Source of the DNA: Phormidium ambiguum IAM M-71
GTDB taxonomy: Bacteria > Cyanobacteriota > Cyanobacteriia > Cyanobacteriales > Aerosakkonemataceae
DNA length: 64,000 nt
Assembly: GCF_001904725.1 (NCBI RefSeq)
Contig: NZ_MRCE01000013.1
Location: 124,001-188,000, forward strand
Direction: 5' to 3'
Of the stretch, positions 17,856-27,400 are shown in pieces. The notes below the pieces were generated by a model. It saw nothing but the letters and a program-made list of their open reading frames with translations. It was not told where the DNA came from and made no database searches. Within the stretch, counting starts at the first letter, position 1, and each line of letters begins with the position of its first letter. A program made the translations under genes and the position numbers.

Positions 17856-18980
17856 ATGGTCAATCAGAAAACAACAACTGCCGAAATTGGTTTTACGATC
17901 GAGGATTTTGCCGCTCTACTCGACAAATACGATTATCACTTTAATCCAGGTGATATTGTAGCTGGTACTGTATTTAGTATAGAGCCGAGGGGCGCTCTGA
18001 TTGACATTGGTGCTAAAACAGCAGCTTATATTCCCATTCAGGAAATGTCGATTAACCGGGTAGACGCTCCTGAAGAAGTATTGCAATCTAATGAAACCCG
18101 CGAATTCTTCATTCTCACAGACGAAAATGAAGATGGACAATTAACGCTTTCAATTCGCCGCATTGAGTATATGCGTGCTTGGGAACGGGTGCGTCAGTTG
18201 CAAGCAGAAGATGCTACCGTTCGCTCTCAGGTTTTTGCTACCAATCGTGGTGGAGCATTAGTCAGAATTGAAGGTTTACGTGGTTTTATTCCAGGATCTC
18301 ATATTAGTACCCGCAAGCCTAAAGAAGATTTGGTAGGTGAAGAATTACCACTAAAATTTTTAGAAGTAGATGAAGACAGAAATCGTTTAGTTCTAAGTCA
18401 TAGACGTGCATTAGTTGAGCGGAAGATGAACCGCTTAGAAGTAGGAGAAGTGGTAATTGGTTCGGTACGTGGTATCAAACCTTATGGTGCGTTTATTGAT
18501 ATTGGTGGTGTGAGTGGGTTGCTACACATTTCGGAAATTTCCCATGAGCATATCGATACACCCCACAGCGTTTTCAATGTTAATGATGAAATTAAGGTAA
18601 TGATCATTGACTTGGATGCGGAAAGAGGCAGAATTTCGCTTTCTACTAAGCAGTTAGAACCAGAAGCTGGGGATATGATCCGTAACCGCGATCGCGTTTA
18701 CGAAATGGCGGAAGAAATGGCAGCGAAGTATCGGGAACAACAAAGAGCGAAGTTGTTAGGTGAAGTTCCACCAGCAGCAGAAGAAGCTGTGGCGGAAGAA
18801 GCTGTGGCGGAAGAAGCTGTAGCGACGGAAGCAGAAATTGCAGAGGTAACTGCGGAAGAGGATATTCCACCTGCGGTTGAAGAATTGGAACCTGTTCCAG
18901 CTGCGGTTGGTGCGGCAGCAACAGCTGAACCGGAAGCAGTTGCAGAAGTTGCAGAGGAAATACCTTCGGCTGAAGATTAA
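17856..18980 (+). CDS. rps1: 30S ribosomal protein S1 (three-domain cyanobacterial type)
   Basis: This 374-residue protein has three S1 RNA-binding domains: GDIVAGTVFSIEPRGALIDIG (about 29-95), a diverged middle one (about 110-190), and GEVVIGSVRGIKPYGAFIDIG (about 195-265). Cyanobacterial and plastid S1 proteins have three domains where E. coli has six. The ATG at 17856 (MVNQKTTTAEIGF) fits the family start better than the TTG three codons upstream, with AAGGA 10 bases before. The last 80 residues form an acidic tail with tandem EEAVA repeats, encoded by three 15-base units at 18780-18824. Confidence 0.95.
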   Translation: MVNQKTTTAEIGFTIEDFAALLDKYDYHFNPGDIVAGTVFSIEPRGALIDIGAKTAAYIPIQEMSINRVDAPEEVLQSNETREFFILTDENEDGQLTLSIRRIEYMRAWERVRQLQAEDATVRSQVFATNRGGALVRIEGLRGFIPGSHISTRKPKEDLVGEELPLKFLEVDEDRNRLVLSHRRALVERKMNRLEVGEVVIGSVRGIKPYGAFIDIGGVSGLLHISEISHEHIDTPHSVFNVNDEIKVMIIDLDAERGRISLSTKQLEPEAGDMIRNRDRVYEMAEEMAAKYREQQRAKLLGEVPPAAEEAVAEEAVAEEAVATEAEIAEVTAEEDIPPAVEELEPVPAAVGAAATAEPEAVAEVAEEIPSAED

Positions 18981-19015
18981 TAGTTAATTTTGAAAAAAAA
19001 CTAACTAAAAACGGA

Positions 19016-19037
19016 GAGGGAAAAACCCTCTTTTTTT
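19016..19037 (+). terminator. Rho-independent terminator after rps1
   Basis: GAGGG (19016-19020) and CCCTC (19026-19030) form a 5-bp stem around a five-A loop, followed by seven T bases. It lies 36 bases after the rps1 stop and before the HAD hydrolase gene. Confidence 0.85.
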
Positions 19038-19067
19038 GTTTCTTTAAGGATTGGTAAGGACAAATTT

Positions 19068-19808
19068 GTGGTGGATATTCGTTGTAAAGAAGTAACTTTT
19101 ACTGGGATTCAGGGAATTATTTTTGATAAAGATGGTACTTTAGAGAATTCTGAAGAGTTTTTGCGAAGTTTAGCGCAAAAGCGATCGCGTTTAATTGATG
19201 CTCAAATTCCGGGGGTTGGCGATCCGCTATTGATGGCGTTTGGGGTGGAGGGAAATAAAATCGATCCGGCTGGTTTAATGGCGGTGGGGAGTCGCCGGGA
19301 AAATGAAATTGCGGCGGCGGCTTATATTGCGGAAACTGGGAAGGGGTGGATGGAAGCTTTGGCGATCGCACGGCGCGCTTTTACAGAAGCCGATCGATAC
19401 TTCCAAAATGCTGCACCTTCACCTCTATTTGTCGGTAGTTTAGAAATTTTGCAACTACTTTCCCAAGCTAACTTAAAATTAGGAATTCTTTCAGCTGACA
19501 CAACAGCAAAAGTCCAAGCATTTGTCCAAAGATATCAGCTAACTAATTATATTCAATTAGCAATGGGAGTAGATGAAGGCCCTAGTAAACCAGATCCGAT
19601 TTTATTTTGGCAAGCTTGTGAAAAATTGGGAATAGAACCTCATGCTACTTTAATGGTAGGTGATGCTACCAGCGATATTGAAATGGCACGTCAAGCTGGG
19701 GCGGCTGGTTGTATTGGTATTTGTTGGGGAAACGCCAAAGCTACTCATTTAGCAATAGCAGATGTCACTATTGGACAATTGGAAGAAATAGAAATTATCA
19801 ATCCCTAA
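19068..19808 (+). CDS. HAD-superfamily hydrolase (phosphoglycolate phosphatase-like)
   Basis: This 246-residue protein has all four HAD motifs: IIFDKDGTLENS (nucleophile Asp and acid Asp), GILSADTT (motif II), GPSKPDPILF (Lys, motif III) and MVGDATSDIEMARQAG (motif IV). A helical cap lies between motifs I and II. The layout is that of small phosphatases such as phosphoglycolate phosphatase, but the substrate is not determined by these motifs. It starts with GTG at 19068, with a second GTG directly after; AAGGA lies 10 bases upstream. Confidence 0.9.
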   Translation: MVDIRCKEVTFTGIQGIIFDKDGTLENSEEFLRSLAQKRSRLIDAQIPGVGDPLLMAFGVEGNKIDPAGLMAVGSRRENEIAAAAYIAETGKGWMEALAIARRAFTEADRYFQNAAPSPLFVGSLEILQLLSQANLKLGILSADTTAKVQAFVQRYQLTNYIQLAMGVDEGPSKPDPILFWQACEKLGIEPHATLMVGDATSDIEMARQAGAAGCIGICWGNAKATHLAIADVTIGQLEEIEIINP

Positions 19809-20297
19809 TATTTCTGTAATCAAAAGGTAAAAAGTTAATTATAAAGCCTTCTTTGCTGCTGAATTATTGAACTAAAACTGCTTTTCTCTAGATAATTGTA
19901 TCAGAACCTCAACCCTTGATAATTTTGACCCAATTGTGGTTCTGATGCAGCCTAAAACGAAGATATAAATGTGACACTTGCCTAAGTTCTTCTTTAAATA
20001 AGAAAAATATTTGATTATAACTTAGTAATTGCGACTTTTTTGCCATAAAACAATGATAAATCTATCTTCTGAGAGAGCAAAGAAGCTCTAAATTATTTGT
20101 CTTGGTTTCCGTCTAGAGATGGAGTAAAACTATGTATTACAAAGATAGTATTTGCATAGCACTAAACAAGCTAAAGCGAATTTAAATTGTTAGGCAAAAG
20201 TCTGAAGATTCTGAGGAACTAAGCATTCTGCCAACTAAAATTCTCAAATTAGCTTGAATTACATGATTAATTTTACTGCTAAGTGCAAGGAGAAAAA
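19809..20297. other. Intergenic region before the glycosyltransferase pair
   Basis: No gene is visible in these 489 bases. An inverted repeat ATCAGAACC (19900-19908) / GGTTCTGAT (19938-19946) may be a weak terminator for the HAD gene. The rest is AT-rich and probably holds the promoter of the glycosyltransferase gene. No known riboswitch was recognised. Confidence 0.4.
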
Positions 20298-21377
20298 ATG
20301 CGAATTGCCCAAGTAGCACCATTATGGGAAAGTGTGCCACCTCCAGCTTACGGAGGGATTGAGTTAGTTGTTGGATTACTTTGCAATGAACTAGTCAAAC
20401 GAGGACATGAAGTTACTTTGTTTGCTTCGGGGGATTCTATTAGTTTAGCCAAATTAGAGTGGGTTCATCCTCGTGCCTTGCGCTTAGATAATACGGTCAA
20501 GGAATATAACATATATGAGATGTTGCATCTGAGTCGAGTCTATGAAAAAGCTGCCGATTTTGATGTAATTCACTCACACATGGGTTGTGCGGCTTTACCT
20601 TTTGCCAATTTAGTAAAAACCCCAACAATTCATACTTTACATGGAATTTTTACACCTGATAATGAGAAATTATTTTCTCACGCTAGACGGCAACCTTTTG
20701 TGAGTATTTCTGATGCTCAAAGAGAAACTCGCTTAAATCTTAACTGTGTGGCAACAGTTTATAATGGCATTGATGTTAGTACTTATAATTTCTACGAAAA
20801 ACCTCAAGATCCGCCATATTTAGCGTTTTTGGGGCGGATTTCGCCTGAGAAAGGAACACATTTAGCCATTGAAATTGCTAAGCGTTCTGGTTGGCAATTA
20901 AAGATTGCTGGTAAGGTGGATGTAGTCGATCGCCTCTACTTTGAGCAAGAAATTAAACCCCATATTGATGGCGAACAAATTCAGTTTCTTGGTGAAGCTA
21001 ATCACGCTCAAAAAAGTAAATTAATGGGTAATGCTGCCGTCACACTTTTTCCGATTACCTGGCGAGAACCTTTTGGATTAGTAATGATTGAATCAATGGT
21101 AACAGGAACACCTGTGATCGCTATGAATTTGGGTTCAACGTCGGAAATTATTGCTCATGGCAAGACAGGTTTTTTGTGTGATAGTGTCGAAGAATGCGTA
21201 GCAGCAATTGAGCTAGCAACTCAACTCGATCGCTACACTTGTCGTCAGCACGTAATTGACAATTTTAGTGTCCAGAAAATGACTTCTGGTTACGAAGCAG
21301 TTTATCAAAAGATTTTGACAGAAAAATTTGCTCAAAATGGACATTATCACTCGGTTAAAAAAGTGGAATTTGTCTAA
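20298..21377 (+). CDS. GT4-family glycosyltransferase
   Basis: This 359-residue retaining glycosyltransferase has the GT-B fold. The N-terminal domain has PPPAYGGIELVVGLLCNEL and the HSHMGCAALPFA segment; the C-terminal nucleotide-sugar site has FLGRISPEKGTHLAIEIAKR and the EPFGLVMIES (E-x7-E) motif. The ATG at 20298 is chosen because AAGGAG lies 5 bases upstream; an in-frame GTG at 20283 would add five residues. It is followed 113 bases later by a second GT4 gene, suggesting both act on one cell-surface or storage polysaccharide or on a glycolipid. Acceptor unknown. Confidence 0.9.
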   Translation: MRIAQVAPLWESVPPPAYGGIELVVGLLCNELVKRGHEVTLFASGDSISLAKLEWVHPRALRLDNTVKEYNIYEMLHLSRVYEKAADFDVIHSHMGCAALPFANLVKTPTIHTLHGIFTPDNEKLFSHARRQPFVSISDAQRETRLNLNCVATVYNGIDVSTYNFYEKPQDPPYLAFLGRISPEKGTHLAIEIAKRSGWQLKIAGKVDVVDRLYFEQEIKPHIDGEQIQFLGEANHAQKSKLMGNAAVTLFPITWREPFGLVMIESMVTGTPVIAMNLGSTSEIIAHGKTGFLCDSVEECVAAIELATQLDRYTCRQHVIDNFSVQKMTSGYEAVYQKILTEKFAQNGHYHSVKKVEFV

Positions 21378-21490
21378 AACTCAGCATTACATAACCACCT
21401 AATTTTTAGGTGGATTTTTTAATTCTAATCATATTATCACCAATAGTCATCGCCACTATTGATTTACTTGAAGTTGCAGGAGAAAAGAAT

Positions 21491-22843
21491 ATGTCACATC
21501 ATAACAGACAACCAATCGCATTAATTTCTATTAGTGCCGATCCAGCAGCAGAAGTTGTTAAACAGGAAGTTGGTGGGCAGAATGTTTATGTGCGAAATGT
21601 AGCCGAAGTATTAGCTAAATTGGGTTGGCAAGTAGATATGTTTACCCGGAAAATCCATCCCGACGAGCCAACAATTGTGCAACATTCGCCTTACTGCCGC
21701 ACAATTCGCTTGACAGCAGGGCCAGAAGAATTTATCCCCAAAAATGACTTGTTTGAGTATTTACCAGAATTTTTGGAAGCTTTTCTCAAATTCCAAAATA
21801 AAGAAGGTACAAATTATCCTTTAGTGCATACAAACTACTGGCTTTCTGGATGCGTAGGCTTGCAATTAAAAGAATTACGTAATATTCAATTGGTACACAC
21901 TCATCATTCTTTAGGAGTTATAAAATATCAAGCGGCAGGTTATCAACCTCCAATTGGTACAACTAGATTAGCAATGGAAAAACAAATTTTAGAACAAGCA
22001 AATTGTGTAGTTGCTACTAGTCCGCAAGAGCAAGAAGCTTTGCGAAAATTAGTGTCAGAAACTGGAGACGTAAAAGTTATATCTGGTGGTGCTGATATTA
22101 GTAATTTTCGGTTATTATCGAAAGCAGAAGCTAGATTAAAATTAGGATTTGACCAAAAAGAACAGATAGTTTTGTATGTTGGTAGATTCGATCCTCGTAA
22201 AGGTGTAGAAACTTTGCTACAAGCTTGTGCGAATTGTCAAGCAAAAAATCAGGGAAGTTTTCGGTTATTAATTGCTGGGGGAGAAGATCCGCATTCAGAA
22301 AGCGATCGGGAAGAAGAAAGAATTAAACTGTTAGCGCAAGAATTAGAATTGACAGAAAAGATCTTATTTACAGGGCGGTTGAATCATGATATTCTACCTT
22401 TCTATTATGCTGCCGCTGACGTTTGTGTAGTTCCCAGCTATTATGAACCGTTCGGCTTAGTGGCAATAGAAGCTATGGCTTGCGGTACTCCGGTAATCGC
22501 TTCTAATGTCGGTGGGTTAAAATTTACTGTCATTCCTGAAGAAACAGGTTTGTTAGTGCCACCTCATGATGTTTCTGGTTTTGCTTGTGCGATCGATCGC
22601 GTTTTAACCGATGATGTTTGGGCTAAGAAAATGCGGAAACAAGCTTCAATTAGAGTCAGACAAAACTTTAGTTGGACATGGGTAGGCGGACAATTAAGCG
22701 ATCTCTATCGTTGCTTGTTGGCCAGGTCAATTATGAATGAACAATTGTGGCATTCTCATTTACCTACTCGTTGGTCAACTAATGTGCCTCAATCAGAAGT
22801 TTCCCAGACAATATCAGCAAAGAGTTTAGGAAAAGTCTCCTAA
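21491..22843 (+). CDS. GT4-family glycosyltransferase (sucrose-phosphate synthase-like)
   Basis: This 450-residue GT-B enzyme starts IALISISADPAAEVVKQEVGGQNVYVRNVAE; the GGQNVYV motif is typical of the sucrose-phosphate synthase-like branch. It also has THHSLGVIKYQAAG, YVGRFDPRKGVETLLQA and EPFGLVAIEAMACGTPVIAS. The ATG at 21491 is chosen because AGGAGA lies 7 bases before it; a longer in-frame start at 21410 would add a spurious hydrophobic stretch. It pairs with the upstream GT4 gene and ends with a strong terminator. Sucrose synthesis is possible but other products are equally open. Confidence 0.9.
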   Translation: MSHHNRQPIALISISADPAAEVVKQEVGGQNVYVRNVAEVLAKLGWQVDMFTRKIHPDEPTIVQHSPYCRTIRLTAGPEEFIPKNDLFEYLPEFLEAFLKFQNKEGTNYPLVHTNYWLSGCVGLQLKELRNIQLVHTHHSLGVIKYQAAGYQPPIGTTRLAMEKQILEQANCVVATSPQEQEALRKLVSETGDVKVISGGADISNFRLLSKAEARLKLGFDQKEQIVLYVGRFDPRKGVETLLQACANCQAKNQGSFRLLIAGGEDPHSESDREEERIKLLAQELELTEKILFTGRLNHDILPFYYAAADVCVVPSYYEPFGLVAIEAMACGTPVIASNVGGLKFTVIPEETGLLVPPHDVSGFACAIDRVLTDDVWAKKMRKQASIRVRQNFSWTWVGGQLSDLYRCLLARSIMNEQLWHSHLPTRWSTNVPQSEVSQTISAKSLGKVS

Positions 22844-22857
22844 AAACTGAGGATATT

Positions 22858-22908
22858 TTGAGTCGAGTTTGGTAAGTAATTATTCCCTATTCTCGACTCA
22901 AGTTTTTT
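22858..22908 (+). terminator. Rho-independent terminator after the GT4 pair
   Basis: TTGAGTCGAG (22858-22867) pairs with CTCGACTCAA (22892-22901), a 10-bp stem with a 24-base loop, followed by GTTTTTT. It starts 15 bases after the glycosyltransferase stop. The rest of the 335-base gap up to 23178 shows no gene. Confidence 0.8.
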
Positions 22909-23178
22909 GAGTCAAACAAGCTATCAAGAAAAGATCGTGTTATAGCGATCGATAGTATATTGAGTTATGTAAACCCTTGTCTATCAAAATCAGCAATAAT
23001 TAGCAACATTATAGTTTCCCGATCGCCTTTAGCGTGATATATTTACCAAGGTATTACTTTATTGATTAGAGTTTATCGGAGAAGATCCAACTCTAGACAG
23101 AGGTAAATACTGTGTTTGATGTGCTACAAGAGAATTTGATACTTACATCAGCCAATTAACGTTATTTTAGAGTAGCCA

Positions 23179-24294
23179 ATGCCAGCCTCAGCGCAATCTT
23201 CACTGCAAAAGGTGTTTGATTACACCATGCTTGATGCAGAAACCAGTTTATTTATTCAAAAACAAACTGGGGAAATCCGAGCGCTCATGAAGCGCACTGC
23301 ACAAGATATCATTGAAATCGGACAGAAGTTGATATTAGTTAAAGAGAAACTTGCTCACGGGAGATTCCTAGATTGGATAGCAGCTGAATTTGAATGGAGT
23401 TATCCAACTGCGGCGAGATTCATGCAGGTAGCGAATTCATTTAGCAAAACTTATCAAATTGATAAGTTTGCGGCTTCTGCCTTATATGTTCTAGCTGCAC
23501 CTTCAACACCAGCAAGTGCTCGTGCGGAAGCGATCGCTCGTGCGGAAGCAGGAGAACCAATCACATATACGATCGCCAAAGAAATTAGGCAAAAACATAG
23601 TTCACCTGGCGCAAAACCCAAAGCAGAATCAGTGCCGCCACTAAAATCAGTTCCGGCTCTATTACCTGCTAATGAATCACGTCCTAAAGTCGAAATTGTT
23701 GCCACTCGTCCAGCCAAAGAAATAGTCAAAGAAAAAGAAGTTGTTTCCATCCAAAAGAAAGAAGTTGAATTACCAGAAATTAAACGAGTAATTCCCCTTT
23801 CTGTAACCACAACATCATCAACTACAACACCATCAATACAAACTATTTCTCAACCATCTCCAATAGTTAGCAAACGCGAGCAAGCAGGAATATGGTGGCA
23901 GTTAGGTAGACGACATTTACTATATGGTGGCGATCCTAATTCCGCAGAGTTTATGCAGAAAGTACCCCATCATGCGGGATTATTATTAGGATTTCCTGCT
24001 GGTAAAGATTGGTATTCAAATATCCCCGCCGAAAATCGGATTATTGTCACCAAAAATTTACCCCAATCTAAAGATATTCGACTTTTTGAAGACACTTTAG
24101 AGTCAATTATTTTGTTATACACTGAATTGGGGGAAACCGTAATTGTTTGTTACCTACCCTATCCAGAAATTCTTTCCACAATTAATCGCTTAGATCGGCT
24201 AGCGATCTTTGCAGAACCAGATCCCAAACGAGTAAATGAAATTATTTCTGATTGGAAAAGAGGAGGACTGAAAGCGGAGAAAATTGAGTTCTAA
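23179..24294 (+). CDS. DUF3102 protein with a C-terminal region resembling a catalytically dead DNA methyltransferase
   Basis: This 371-residue protein has an N-terminal DUF3102 domain (about residues 25-135), helical with KLILVKEKLAHGRFLDWI and EWSYPTAARFMQVA. DUF3102 is seen in phage- and plasmid-type DNA-associated proteins. A Pro/Ser/Thr linker follows (about 140-230). The last part (235-371) contains WWQLGRRHLLYGGDP and AEPDPKRVNEIISDW, which closely resemble the LGxHRLLCGD entry motif and the E-xDPKxVDxIIxRW end motif of ParB-linked DNA methylases. The catalytic DPPY and the FxGxG motif are absent (GFPAGKDW and VCYLPYPE occur at about those places). A DNA-binding or regulatory role is inferred; the family is otherwise uncharacterised. 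Confidence 0.8.
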   Translation: MPASAQSSLQKVFDYTMLDAETSLFIQKQTGEIRALMKRTAQDIIEIGQKLILVKEKLAHGRFLDWIAAEFEWSYPTAARFMQVANSFSKTYQIDKFAASALYVLAAPSTPASARAEAIARAEAGEPITYTIAKEIRQKHSSPGAKPKAESVPPLKSVPALLPANESRPKVEIVATRPAKEIVKEKEVVSIQKKEVELPEIKRVIPLSVTTTSSTTTPSIQTISQPSPIVSKREQAGIWWQLGRRHLLYGGDPNSAEFMQKVPHHAGLLLGFPAGKDWYSNIPAENRIIVTKNLPQSKDIRLFEDTLESIILLYTELGETVIVCYLPYPEILSTINRLDRLAIFAEPDPKRVNEIISDWKRGGLKAEKIEF

Positions 24295-24450
24295 CTCTTT
24301 TTCATTCCAGGGTGCATTTCGCTAAAGCTAGTACAAGAGGGCAGAAGTCTCTATGAAAATAAGTATTGATAGAAAGTTGTTTAACTTATTTTTGATATAT
24401 AGGCATTTCTGCTAAACTGCACTAGTTCTGCAATACATAAACTAACAATC

Positions 24451-24490
24451 ATGTCCTGAATACTAAAATATCAGGACATTTAATTTTACT
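24451..24490. terminator. Bidirectional terminator between the DUF3102 gene and the hybrid kinase gene
   Basis: ATGTCCTGA (24451-24459) and TCAGGACAT (24471-24479) form a 9-bp stem with an 11-base loop. T-rich sequence follows on the plus strand and the converging genes end at 24294 and 24486. Confidence 0.7.
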
Positions 24491-27400
24491 TTTTTAGACA
24501 TTGTTCAGTTATCTTAAAAATAATATCTAGCCGGAAATTATTTACTAAATCTATTAAACTATTGGCCAAATTAATATAGCTTTCTGGAAGTTCTTGAACT
24601 AATTCCATAATTAATTGATCGTCAACTGCGGCAGCGGCTTGATGTAATTTTTTGATCCATTCTTGAGACATTACATTTAAGTTTTCTGGAGTTAATTCTA
24701 AAGCCTGGTAATGTTCAAATTTTGACGGTGAGTTATCTGCATATACATAACGTATATCTAGGTATTTCGCCATTTTTTCTAATAAAACCTCTGAGCGAAA
24801 AGGTTTAGTTAGAAAGTCATTACAACCAGCTTTTAAAATAGCTGGTTGTTGTTCTTCAAAAACACTAGCGGTAAGAGCAATAATAATTGTGTTTTTTCCC
24901 AATGGATGCGCTTTAATTATTTGAGTAGCTTCGTAACCATCCATGACTGGCATTCGCATATCCATCCAGATCAAATGAGGTTGCCAAACTTCCCAAATTT
25001 TAATTGCTTCTTGACCATTTTCTGCTTCTTTTACCTGAAATCCCAGAGGTGTTAATAATTTTACTAGTAGTTGTCGATTCTCTTTAATATCTTCAACAAC
25101 TAAGATTCGATAAGTTGGTTGATTCGGTTCTAAACAGATAATCTGTTGAGTGTTGAAGCTAAGATTTTTTTCGGTTTCGGGTGCTAACTTAGCTATAATA
25201 TTAAAAGTAAAAATAGAGCCGACACCTAATTGGCTTTCAACAGTAATTTCGCCACCCATTAGTTTGACAAATTGTTGGCTAATAGCTAATCCTAATCCTG
25301 TTCCCTGACCTGTTTGGCGACCTGTTTGAGTTTGAGCAAAAGGTTGAAATAATGTAGAAATTTCAGAGGGGCAAATTCCTGGGCCAGTATCTTTAATAGT
25401 GAAAATTATTTGCACATTTTCTGCTTTTTGTGGCTCTAATTCTGCTGGTACAACTGTTAAAGATACAGAACCTTTTTGAGTAAATTTAATTGCATTACCT
25501 AATAAGTTAAGTAAAACCTGACGCAGTTTACTTTCATCTGTTTGGATATTTTCAGGTATTTCAGGAGCAATTATAAAATTTAATTCTAAACCTTTAGAAT
25601 CAGCTTTTAACCACAACATATCTTTGAGCAATATCAAAAGTTGAGGTAAATTAAAACTGCTTTCGTTTAAGGTAATTTGTCCTGATTCAATCTTCGCCAT
25701 TGATAAGATATCATTAATTAAGTTGAGTAAATGTTCGCCACTACGATTGATAATTTCTAAGTGTTCTTTTTGTTCTGGGGAAACAGAATTACTCCGCACC
25801 ATAATTTGGCTAAATCCTAAAATTGCATTTAAAGGTGTACGTAATTCATGACTCATTTTGGCTAAGAATTGACTTTTGGCATAGTTGGCGGCATCAGCAA
25901 CTTCTTTCGCTGTCATTAGTTCTAGAGATTGTCTTTGGGTTTGAGAAAGTAGTTCTGCTTGCTGTAAAGCAACTGCTAATTGCGTGCCTATTTGGAGTAC
26001 TACATTAATTTCTGATTTTTGCCATTTTCTGGAGTGGGAATTTTGATAAACTGATAGCAGTCCCCAAAATTGATTCCCACAAAAAATTGGCACTGTTAAG
26101 TAAGCTTTAGCTTGAAATCTTTCTAAAATTTCAATGTGACAATTTGTCAGGTCACTTTGATAAATATCTGCTATAGCTAAGTAATTAGTAGCGCGGTTTT
26201 CTATATCATTTTGATATAATTTCTTGATGATACATTCTTCTTTGTTTAAAATACAAGTTGTTAGTTGTGGATTTTGTTGTTGTACTTCTATCAATGATTT
26301 CCAGTTATCTGCGACTGATTCGGCAACAAATTCTCCATTCCAATCATTATTAAAGCGATAAATGGTGACGCGATCGCAATCTAGTAGTTGTTGTAATTCA
26401 GTAGTTGTAGCACTAAAAATTTCTGGCAATTCTAATGTTTGACGGATTTTTTGAATTACTTGTGTGAGTGCTTGTTCCCGTTTGGCACTTTCTCGTAAGG
26501 CTTTTTCAGCTTGTTTACGTTCTGTAACTTCTACAACAACCGATCCTACGGTATGAGAATGTCCATCTTCTCCGGGAATGGGAAATAAAGAAACTATCCA
26601 ATCGCGGATAACTCCAGGTTGACTGAGAACTTCTCCTTTAATTTCTATGTTCAGTGTTGGTTCTTTTGTGATTAAAACTTGTTGATATAAAGGTACTACA
26701 CTGGAGGCAATTTCAGGTAAAATTTGGTATATGTTTTTTCCAATATGTTCTGATACTGGTAAGCCATTAAGTTCTGCTAATTGTTGGTTGATTTTTATAT
26801 AGCGTAATTCTTCGTCTATGATACATAATCCGACTGGTGCTGAGTAGAAGAAAGCGTTGAGTAAAGCTTCTCGCAAAGCGAGTTTGTGTTCTAAGGCTTT
26901 GCGATCGCTAATGTCTCTGCCTTCAGCAATTAATAAAGTTACTTGTCCTTGGGAATTAGAAATTGGACGTAGGGAAAAATCAATAGTTACAGTTTGATTA
27001 TCTTTACCAATTACATCTACTTCATAACGCATAAAAGCTCCGGCTGCGGCAGCTGCGATCGCCAAATTTAACTCTGTCTGAGTTTCGCTAGAAATTGTCC
27101 ACCATTTAGTTTGCCAAAATGGTTTACCGATCGCTTCTTTTCTAGTAATTCCGGCAAAATCTAACGCGGTTTGATTAATTTCTAAAATTATTCCATCGGG
27201 TTGTAATAAACCGATAAATTGAATTGCTTGATTAAAAATGGCACGAAATTTTTCTTCACTTTTCCGTAAAGCGATTTCGGCTTGCTTGCGTTCGGTAATA
27301 TCCATTGCCGTACCATATAATTTTATGACTTTTTGCTCATCATTTAGAATCGCTTCTCCTCTACTTTCTATGTAACGTATTTCTCCATTAGAATGGATAA

